Below, in pieces: positions 54,270 through 60,731 of a stretch of 64,000 nt of DNA. Position 1 is the first letter of the stretch. Each line of letters starts with the position of its first letter. A model generated the notes under the pieces. That model saw nothing but the letters and a program-made list of their open reading frames with translations, was not told where the DNA came from and searched no databases. The position numbers and the translations under genes were made by a program. The DNA comes from Streptomyces novaecaesareae (GTDB lineage Bacteria; Actinomycetota; Actinomycetes; Streptomycetales; Streptomycetaceae): positions 62,001 through 126,000 of the forward strand of contig NZ_JNWQ01000006.1 in NCBI RefSeq assembly GCF_000716875.1, in the 5' to 3' direction.

Positions 54270-56570
54270 ATGCGTCCCTTCCGGATAGCGAAGGCGAACG
54301 CGCGCAGAATCCCTGCGCTCGGCGCCGCCTTCTTCCTCGCCCTCGGCCTCTTCGCGCCGGCGGCGCACGCGGCCGACGCCCCGTCAGCCCCCGCCGCCAA
54401 GACGGCCGACGCCAAGACCGCCAACGCCGCCAACGCCGCCAATACGGCCAACGCCGCGGCGCCCCGCGCGATCCCGGTGCCCAAGTCGCCGGACACGCCC
54501 GAGGACGCCCGCCCGCTCGCCTCGGCCCCGCGGACCAAGGCCTCCGCCCCGACGGCGGGCAGCTCCGTCGGCGCCGCCTTGACGGCGAAGCAACTCGCCG
54601 CCGCCGCCTGCAATGTCTCCGCCTTCACCGGCAACTCCGGTGCCGCGCTGGTCCAGCAGGTCAAGTCGGCCGGCCTCGACTGCGTCAACACGCTGTTCAC
54701 GCTCACCGGCAACAACGCCAAGGGCGCCTTCAACGAGGCCCAGATGGTCACCGTCGCCGACGCGCTGCGCGACGCCTCCGCCGCCTACCCCGGCGACGAC
54801 TCCACCTCGGTCGGCCAGCTGGTGCTCTTCCTGCGCGCCGGCTACTACGTCCAGTGGAACAACAAGGACGTCGTCGGCCCGTACGGCACCGCGCTGCAGA
54901 CCGCCGTCCGCGGTGCGCTGGACGCCTTCTACGCCGCCCCGCACAGCAAGGACGTCACCGAGGCCAACGGCGCCACCCTCGCCGAGGCCGTCACCCTGAT
55001 CGACAGCGCCCAGGAGAACGCCCGCTACACCGGCGTCGTCAAGCGGCTGCTGGACGGCTACACGAGGGCCTGGACCGGCTCGATGGCCACCGCCGTCGCC
55101 AACACCGAGACCGTCATCGAGCGCGGCTTCGACCTGCCGGCCTTCACCGCCGCCCTGCAGGCCGACCCCTCCTTCGCCACCAGCATGGCGGGCTTCGTCA
55201 CCCGCAACAGCTCCCAGCTCACCGGCTCGGACCCGGTGACGAGCATCGGCATCCAGATCGGCAACCTCGTCGCCAACGACGCGCTGCGCGCCCAGGGCCG
55301 GCCGATCGTCAAGGACCTGATCAACCGCTACCCGCTGGTCGGCAACACCGCCCCGCTCACCATGAACCTGCTCTGGTTCACGGAGAAGAAGGACGGCGGC
55401 AACTGCTCCTACTACGGCACCTGCGACCTGCCCACCCGGCTCGTCCCGCTCGTGCTCACCGTCGACCACACCTGCAACGCCAACCTGCGCATCCGCGCCC
55501 AGGACATGACCGCGCAGCAGCTCACCGACACCTGCACCAGCCTGATCAACCAGGACGCGTACTTCCACAAGGTGGTCAAGGACAGCGGCCCGGTCGCCGA
55601 CGACCACAACACCAGCCTTGAGGTCGTGGTCTTCGACGACTACTACAACTACAGCCTCTACGCCTGGGAGATGTACCACATCGCCGTCGACAACGGCGGC
55701 ATGTACGAGGAGGGCAAGCCCGACGCGGCCGGCAACCAGGCCCGCTTCATCGCCCACGAGGCCTCCTGGCTGCGCCCCCAGTTCCAGATCTGGAACCTCA
55801 ACCACGAGTACACCCACTACCTCGACGGCCGCTACGACTTCTACGGCGACTTCGACGCCGGCATGACCACCCCGACCGTCTGGTGGGTCGAGGGCCTGGC
55901 CGAGTACATCTCGTACAGCTACCGGGGCGTCCACTACGACGACGCGGTGGCCCAGGCCGGCAAGGGCACGTACGCGCTGAGCACCCTGTTCGACAGCACC
56001 TACGACAACGCCGACTCCACCCGGATCTACAACTGGGGCTACCTGGCCGTCCGTTACATGCTCCAGTCGCACCCGCAGGACGTCGACGCGCTGCTCGCCA
56101 AGTACCGCGTGGGCGACTGGAACGGCGCCCGCGCCCTACTGAAGACCACCATCGGCACCGCGTACGACGCCGACTTCGCCGGCTGGCTCAAGGCCTGCTC
56201 CGCCGACAACTGCGGCTCCCTGCCCACCAACCAGGCCCCGCTGTGCACCGCCGCCGACACCCGGCAGTACGACAGGAACTGCCGCCGCGACAACGTGGCC
56301 GCCCCCACCGGGAACTACAACTACGACTTCCTGTTCCTGCCGGCCGGCGTGAAGCAGCTGACCATCACCACCAGCGGCGGCACCGGCAACGCCGACCTGT
56401 ACTACAACGGCGGCGCCTGGGCCACCACCGGCTCGTACCTCGCCAAGTCCACCACCGGCGGCAACGGCGAGACCCTCACCATCGCCAACCCGCCGTCCGG
56501 CTGGGTGTACTTCAGCCTCTACGCCCAGCAGGGCTTCGGCGGCGTCACCGTCACCACGACCTACAACTGA
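54270..56570 (+). CDS. Secreted M9 collagenase
   Basis: 766 residues with a Sec signal peptide (about 1-35, ...APAAHAAD) and an Ala/Thr-rich linker. The M9 peptidase unit has the zinc motif HEYTH (about 512-516) and the third ligand Glu in WWVEGLAEYIS (about 540). The C-terminal 90 residues (from about 680) form a PPC domain. A collagen-degrading or other extracellular protease is expected. ATG follows GGAGG. A strong hairpin terminator and the palindrome at 54188-54210 bracket the gene. Confidence 0.92.
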   Translation: MRPFRIAKANARRIPALGAAFFLALGLFAPAAHAADAPSAPAAKTADAKTANAANAANTANAAAPRAIPVPKSPDTPEDARPLASAPRTKASAPTAGSSVGAALTAKQLAAAACNVSAFTGNSGAALVQQVKSAGLDCVNTLFTLTGNNAKGAFNEAQMVTVADALRDASAAYPGDDSTSVGQLVLFLRAGYYVQWNNKDVVGPYGTALQTAVRGALDAFYAAPHSKDVTEANGATLAEAVTLIDSAQENARYTGVVKRLLDGYTRAWTGSMATAVANTETVIERGFDLPAFTAALQADPSFATSMAGFVTRNSSQLTGSDPVTSIGIQIGNLVANDALRAQGRPIVKDLINRYPLVGNTAPLTMNLLWFTEKKDGGNCSYYGTCDLPTRLVPLVLTVDHTCNANLRIRAQDMTAQQLTDTCTSLINQDAYFHKVVKDSGPVADDHNTSLEVVVFDDYYNYSLYAWEMYHIAVDNGGMYEEGKPDAAGNQARFIAHEASWLRPQFQIWNLNHEYTHYLDGRYDFYGDFDAGMTTPTVWWVEGLAEYISYSYRGVHYDDAVAQAGKGTYALSTLFDSTYDNADSTRIYNWGYLAVRYMLQSHPQDVDALLAKYRVGDWNGARALLKTTIGTAYDADFAGWLKACSADNCGSLPTNQAPLCTAADTRQYDRNCRRDNVAAPTGNYNYDFLFLPAGVKQLTITTSGGTGNADLYYNGGAWATTGSYLAKSTTGGNGETLTIANPPSGWVYFSLYAQQGFGGVTVTTTYN

Positions 56571-56585
56571 CGGCTTCCAGTTGCA

Positions 56586-56619
56586 CCGGAGGGCCCCGCG
56601 GCGACGCGGGGCCCTCCGG
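56586..56619 (+). terminator. Terminator after the collagenase gene
   Basis: Perfect 15-bp stem CCGGAGGGCCCCGCG / CGCGGGGCCCTCCGG with a GCGA loop, 16 bases past the stop codon. Confidence 0.85.
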
Positions 56620-56797
56620 CGTTTCCGCTCATGCGTTTCGGCTCGCGCCACGAAAATCTCGAAATCGGGGTTATAACAATTCACCCATCGAACAGGCCGA
56701 ATAGGCCGTCGACGTAGCGCAGGAATCCGATCAGCAGCCGTCGCAGGGGTGTCCAAATCCCGGACGTTCGGTTAGGGTCCAGGTACGGACGAAGCAG

Positions 56798-56823
56798 TTC
56801 GGATTACATACCGGAAATCCGAA
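56798..56823 (+). promoter_or_regulatory. Inverted repeat upstream of the peptide gene
   Basis: TTCGGATT (56798-56805) and AATCCGAA (56816-56823), spacer 10 bases, about 60 bases before the precursor ATG. Candidate regulator site. Confidence 0.45.
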
Positions 56824-56837
56824 TTCGCCGAGAACCC

Positions 56838-56860
56838 GGGCGCGGCCCTTCGCCGCGCCC
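56838..56860 (+). promoter_or_regulatory. 5' UTR hairpin of the peptide gene
   Basis: Perfect 9-bp stem GGGCGCGGC / GCCGCGCCC with a CCTTC loop, 24 bases before the precursor ATG; no U-run. May stabilise or control the short precursor mRNA. Confidence 0.4.
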
Positions 56861-56884
56861 GCAAATCACGGAATGGAGACAGCC

Positions 56885-56968
56885 ATGAAGATGATCAAGG
56901 CGATCGCCAAGAAGTTCAAGAAGAACGAGGACCTCGCCGCCAACGCGTGGGTCCTGCACGTCATCTGA
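56885..56968 (+). CDS. RiPP precursor peptide (27 residues)
   Basis: An ATG with GGAG six bases before it opens 27 codons to a TGA at 56966-56968. The peptide has a Lys-rich, probably helical leader (residues 1-13: ten of these are Lys, Ile, Met, Ala or Phe), a short acidic link (NED, 14-16) and a C-terminal segment NAWVLHVI (20-27) with a single Trp (22) and a single His (25) and no Cys, Ser or Thr. High GC3 supports coding. It is followed by a P450 and a JmjC gene on the same strand, with a strong hairpin between it and the P450. This layout resembles P450-modified ribosomal peptides (for example the atropopeptide/tryptorubin type, with an aromatic C-terminal core after a Lys-rich leader). 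The product is unknown; Met3 is an alternative start. Confidence 0.75.
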   Translation: MKMIKAIAKKFKKNEDLAANAWVLHVI

Positions 56969-56974
56969 CGTAGC

Positions 56975-57028
56975 CGTGGTCGGCGGGGCGTGCGGCGCGG
57001 CCGAGCCGCCGCCTCCGCCGACGCCACG
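56975..57028 (+). terminator. Partial-terminator hairpin between precursor and P450 genes
   Basis: CGTGG-TCGGCGG (56975-56986) can pair with CCGCCGA and CCACG (57015-57021, 57024-57028), with further pairing inside. In RiPP operons such structures lower expression of the enzyme genes relative to the precursor. Inferred. Confidence 0.45.
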
Positions 57029-57072
57029 GAGCACATGCATTTCACCGCCATTCCGATAAAGGCAGGACGCTC

Positions 57073-58161
57073 GTGGAAGAAATGGCGCCGGCCGCAGTGC
57101 GCGACCATTCCCTCGTGTATGCCCCGAGGATCCAGGACCTGCTGGCCCGGGAAGAAAAGGTATTCCGGATCGACCCGACCACCGTCGGCGTCTCCGACTG
57201 CCGCCTGCTGGCCGAAATCGTCGCGGCACGCCCAGTGCTGTCCACGGAGCGCTCGGTCTACAAGCCCGCCGCCGGTGCCGACATCCCCCACGACAGCGCG
57301 ACCCGGACGATCCGCGCGCTGGGGCAGGACGTCATGGCGGGCATCCGGACGCCGCCGCCCCCGGCGCGCGGGCTGTCCGGCGCCTGGCCCTACGCGCCCA
57401 CCTCGTACCTGCGCCGCTGGCTCTTCTCCGCCGACCCCCTGCCGGTCTCCCTGCTGTCGAAGCGGGGCATCACCCGCTCGGACACGCTCTCCAGGATCGT
57501 CGACCGCGCCGTCACCGTCTGGCCGGGCTCCGAGGCCGAGGGCAGGTCGACCGCACTGGCCGAGCTGATCCGCGGCGCCTCCGACCCCCTGGAGCGCAGG
57601 CAGGCCATCGCGATGTACCGGCGGGCGACGGCCACCCTCTGCGACGGCGTGGCCGCACTGGCCGGCAACGCCCTGTGGCTGCTGCGGCAGCAGCGGGCAC
57701 CGGAGCAGGCACCGGAACGGGCGTCGGAACGGGCAGAAGAACGCCCCGCCGACCTCACCGCGGCGCTGTGGGAGACGCTGCGGCTGCTCCCGCCCGCGTG
57801 GATGCTGTGGCGCAGCGGCGGGGAGGCCTACACCGAGCTGCACCCCGAGATCCGCCCCGAGGACGAGGTCGCGCTCTTCCCGCTCCTGATGCACCGCCAC
57901 CCGGACTACTGGTCCGACCCCCTGGAGTTCCGGCCCGAACGCTGGGCCGGGGTGGCGGACCCGGAGAGGACGCCCGCGTTCATGCCGTTCGGGTTCGACG
58001 GTGCCCGCTGCTGGGCCAAGCACCTGGTCGTGCCCCTCGCCGAGCGCCTGCTGACCGTCGCCTTCGACCACGGTCTCGTCATCCGCACCCCGCGGCAGGA
58101 CGCGCCCGTCCCCCTGCGCTCCCTGCTCTCCGTACGGTTCGAGGCGGCGGCGGGGGCATGA
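57073..58161 (+). CDS. Short divergent cytochrome P450
   Basis: 362 residues from GTG (AAGGCAGG upstream; ATG at 57082 possible). P450 landmarks: ETLR in the K helix (WETLRLLPP, about 235), PERW region (FRPERWAG, about 292) and the heme loop MPFGFDGARCWAKH with Cys at about 316 (family: FGxGxRxCxG, here with Trp-Ala after Cys). The I-helix (about 178-192, CDGVAALAGNALW) lacks the usual acid-alcohol pair. It is about 40 residues shorter than typical, mainly at the N-terminus, and a Glu/Arg/Pro-rich insertion lies near residue 215. Located 104 bases after the precursor; a role in cross-linking Trp/His of the peptide is inferred. Confidence 0.8.
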   Translation: MEEMAPAAVRDHSLVYAPRIQDLLAREEKVFRIDPTTVGVSDCRLLAEIVAARPVLSTERSVYKPAAGADIPHDSATRTIRALGQDVMAGIRTPPPPARGLSGAWPYAPTSYLRRWLFSADPLPVSLLSKRGITRSDTLSRIVDRAVTVWPGSEAEGRSTALAELIRGASDPLERRQAIAMYRRATATLCDGVAALAGNALWLLRQQRAPEQAPERASERAEERPADLTAALWETLRLLPPAWMLWRSGGEAYTELHPEIRPEDEVALFPLLMHRHPDYWSDPLEFRPERWAGVADPERTPAFMPFGFDGARCWAKHLVVPLAERLLTVAFDHGLVIRTPRQDAPVPLRSLLSVRFEAAAGA

Positions 58162-58170
58162 CCCCCTGAC

Positions 58171-58200
58171 ACCACAGGACACATCACCACAGGACACATC
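58171..58200 (+). repeat. Exact tandem duplication before the JmjC gene
   Basis: ACCACAGGACACATC occurs twice in direct contact (58171-58185, 58186-58200); each carries an AGGA that could act as ribosome site, and the second abuts the ATG. Confidence 0.85.
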
Positions 58201-59217
58201 ATGGAATCGCCCACGCTGGCCGCCTGGGTCGGCGACGTCGACGGCTTCGCCGGCCACCGGTGGCAGCGCGAGCCCGCGGTCTTCACCCCGGGGACGCTCG
58301 CCTCGCCCTTCGACCTCGACGAGTTGGACGCCGCCTTCGACGGAGGGCTGCTGCGCACCCCCTACCTGGAGATGGTGCGCTCCGACAAGGTCACCGTCCC
58401 GCCCGAGGCCTACACCACCTCACGCGTCGTCAACGGCGTGACGTACGACGGCTTCGCGGACCGCACGAAGGTCCTCGCCCGGCTGCGCGCCGGGGCGACG
58501 CTGCTCCTGCGGTGCGTCGACCAGTGGCACCGCCCGACGGGCGAGCTGGTGGCTCGGCTGTCCGAGGAGCTCGACCGGCGGGTGGAGGCGTTCTTCTTCC
58601 TCACGCCGGCCGGCGGCCAGGGGCTCGCCGTGCACCGCGACGACGCCGACGTGTTCGTCCTCCAGGCGGCCGGACGCAAGAGCTGGTACGTCCACGACGC
58701 TCCGGCGGCGGCGGACTGGTCGCTGGGCGAACTCCCGGACGACGAGCACTCGCCGCGCCGCCTGCACCGCGTCCTCGAACCCGGCGACGTGCTCTACGTC
58801 CCGCGCGGCTTCGCGCACCGCGCGGTCGGCGCCGCCGGGCTGTCCGCCCACCTGTCGCTGACGGTCCGCGACCTCTCCCTCCAGGACCTGCGGACCGCCC
58901 TCGCGCAGCGACTGGCCGACGGGCTGGAGCTCCCGGCACGCCCGCTGGGCCAGGCCGCGATCGCCGACGCCTGTGCCGCGCTGCTCGGCCACGCCCGGGC
59001 GGAGCTCGGCGCGGTCGAGCCGGAGGAGCTGCTGCGCGCCGCCAGGACGCAAGCGCGGGCCGACGCGCGCCGACCGGCCGCGCCGACCCGGGCGGAGACC
59101 TTCGCCGGGACGGCCCGGACCTGGCCGACCGACGGGCCCGGCACCGGACGCCCCGGGCTGGGGTCGGTCGGCCGCACCTGGCGCCGTCTGCGCGAGGCGG
59201 CCCGCGCCACGGACTGA
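58201..59217 (+). CDS. JmjC-domain oxygenase (cupin, NO66/MINA-RoxA-like)
   Basis: 338 residues; ATG 6 bases after AGGA, 39 bases after the P450 stop. JmjC core at about 90-220: the iron site HRDDADVFVLQAAGRKSWYV has HxD and the Lys/Trp of the NO66/MINA/RoxA pattern (HxDxxxxFxLQxxGxKxWxxY), and the distal His is in YVPRGFAHRAVG. The C-terminal part (about 230-338) is a winged-helix-like dimer region. This group hydroxylates histidine or arginine side chains in ribosomal proteins. Here the neighbouring peptide has one His (residue 25) as a possible substrate; that link is inference. Confidence 0.82.
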   Translation: MESPTLAAWVGDVDGFAGHRWQREPAVFTPGTLASPFDLDELDAAFDGGLLRTPYLEMVRSDKVTVPPEAYTTSRVVNGVTYDGFADRTKVLARLRAGATLLLRCVDQWHRPTGELVARLSEELDRRVEAFFFLTPAGGQGLAVHRDDADVFVLQAAGRKSWYVHDAPAAADWSLGELPDDEHSPRRLHRVLEPGDVLYVPRGFAHRAVGAAGLSAHLSLTVRDLSLQDLRTALAQRLADGLELPARPLGQAAIADACAALLGHARAELGAVEPEELLRAARTQARADARRPAAPTRAETFAGTARTWPTDGPGTGRPGLGSVGRTWRRLREAARATD

Positions 59218-59242
59218 CGCGCGGCCGCCCCGCTGCCCCACG

Positions 59243-59264
59243 CCGGTCCGAACCGGACCGGTTC
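59243..59264. terminator. Hairpin between the RiPP operon and the ABC fragment
   Basis: CCGGTCCG / CGGACCGG with an AAC loop, overlapping a GAACCGG-A-CCGGTTC palindrome; between convergent genes. Confidence 0.5.
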
Positions 59265-59273
59265 AGGCGCCCG

Positions 59274-59450
59274 TCAGCTCTCCTCCCCCGCCGCGCGCTG
59301 GGCCGGGACGGTGCGGTCGCGCTGGAGGTCGAGCAGTTCGCGGAACAGGCCGTCGCGCTCTTCCGCCAGTTCGGCCCAGGTGCCGGTCTGCACGATCCGC
59401 CCCTTGTCCATCACGATCACCCGGTCCGCGACCGCCGCGTTCTCTGGGGG
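59274..59450 (-). pseudogene. ABC transporter ATPase, 3' fragment
   Basis: The minus frame ends ...VADRVIVMDKGRIVQTGTWAELAEERDGLFRELLDL, the H-loop-to-C-terminus region of an ABC exporter ATPase (cf. ADRIVVLDKGRIVE). The frame stays open to 59477 but family-like sequence ends near 59440, where the Tn554-like element begins. It is therefore truncated; Walker motifs and membrane domain are absent. By position it may have exported the RiPP, or it may be unrelated. Confidence 0.7.
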
Positions 59451-59519
59451 TTCCCTGGCCGTGGCGTGACGTCGCACGGATCCCTCTCGTTAGGGAGTAT
59501 GTGACGGTTCTCAGGGGGT
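59439..59519 (+). repeat. Paired GTTCTC[TA]GGGGGT repeats at the element's left end
   Basis: Near-identical 13-base repeats at 59439-59451 (GTTCTCTGGGGGT) and 59507-59519 (GTTCTCAGGGGGT), straddling the point where ABC homology ends. Candidate end or recombinase-binding sites of the Tn554-like element. Confidence 0.55.
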
Positions 59520-59567
59520 GCGGCTCTGCGGTGGATCGTTGCGATCACTCGTGGAGTAGAGGTACCA

Positions 59568-60731
59568 GTGCGCGCATTCCCTGTACAGCTGCCGTCGGGC
59601 GCCCGGTACTGGACCGTGGTGGACGATGAGTTGGGGGTGGTCGAGGAAGCCGACCGCTTCCTGCGGGAGCTGAGGTTGGCCCGAGGGCGGGCGGAGACGA
59701 CGACGAAGGCGTACGCCGAGGCCGTGGTGCTGTTCCTGGCATGGTGCGCCAGCACCGGCCGGGACTGGCACACCGCGGCCCGGGACATGGGGCTGTTCAT
59801 GCTCTGGCTGAAGTGGACGCCGCGAAGTGGCGGCAAGCTGCGCGTCGTGGTGGCGGGACCGGGTGCGAAACCGGTTCGGGGCGAGAGCCGAATCAACAAG
59901 GTACTGACGGCGGTTCGGATGTTCCTGGTGCACGCCGTGGTGAACAAGACAGCACCGGCTTGGGTGCTGGAACAGATCTACGAGCTCGGGGACAGCCGCG
60001 ACCTGCCCGAGGAGGCTCGCGGCGAGAGCGGTGGGATGCGGTACCGGATGCGGGCCCGCCACCGGCTCCAGGAGCCCGAGACCGCCATCGACCGAGCCAG
60101 CGACGAGGAGATCGTCGCGATGTTCTTGGAGTGCCGCTCCGCCCGCGACCGGCTGATCCTTCTGCTGCTGGCACGAGTCGGACTGCGGCCGGGGCAGGTC
60201 GCGGGGCTCCGCCGGAGCGATCCGCACCTACTGATGGACTCCCGCTCGCTCGGCTGCGACATGGAGGGCGCCCACGTCCACGTCATCCGGCGCGAGAACG
60301 AGAACCGCGCCTGGTCGAAGTCGAAGAAATCGTGGGCGATGCCGCTCGACTTCCTCGTGGTGCAGGCTTTCGACCAGTACGCGCTGGAACGCCACGAGCG
60401 CCTGGGTGCTGACGGCAGCGACTTCCTGCTGGTCAACCTGTTCCGCCCGCCCTATGGGACGCCGATGACGACCGACGCGATCGGGGAACTCTGCGAGTCG
60501 CTGTCCCGGCGCGCCGGGCTGGGCCGCAAGATCGGCCCCCGAATGTGTCGGCATGCGATGGCCAGCAACGTCGCCGACGCCGGCGGCAAACTCGACGAGG
60601 TCCAGGCCCTCCTCGGGCAGAAGAGCGCGGAATCGCCCCGCCCCTACCTCCATCCCAAGCCGTCACGGCTCCGCGAGGCTATCGAGCGGGTGCCACTGCC
60701 CCGGCTGCACGGGCAGGAGAACAACCGGTGA
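59568..60731 (+). CDS. tnpA: Tn554 TnpA-like tyrosine recombinase
   Basis: 387 residues from GTG after GAGGTACCA. C-terminal recombinase domain: first Arg in ARVGLRPGQVAGLR (about 205), Lys region KSKKSW, box II reads PRMCRHAM where many integrases have HxxRH, then LLGQKS and a terminal Tyr in PRPYLHP (about 367). N-terminal SAM-like domain (about 25-125). The gene overlaps the next by 4 bases (GTGA), as do tnpA-tnpB-tnpC in Tn554, so it is the first of three transposition proteins. Confidence 0.85.
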   Translation: MRAFPVQLPSGARYWTVVDDELGVVEEADRFLRELRLARGRAETTTKAYAEAVVLFLAWCASTGRDWHTAARDMGLFMLWLKWTPRSGGKLRVVVAGPGAKPVRGESRINKVLTAVRMFLVHAVVNKTAPAWVLEQIYELGDSRDLPEEARGESGGMRYRMRARHRLQEPETAIDRASDEEIVAMFLECRSARDRLILLLLARVGLRPGQVAGLRRSDPHLLMDSRSLGCDMEGAHVHVIRRENENRAWSKSKKSWAMPLDFLVVQAFDQYALERHERLGADGSDFLLVNLFRPPYGTPMTTDAIGELCESLSRRAGLGRKIGPRMCRHAMASNVADAGGKLDEVQALLGQKSAESPRPYLHPKPSRLREAIERVPLPRLHGQENNR

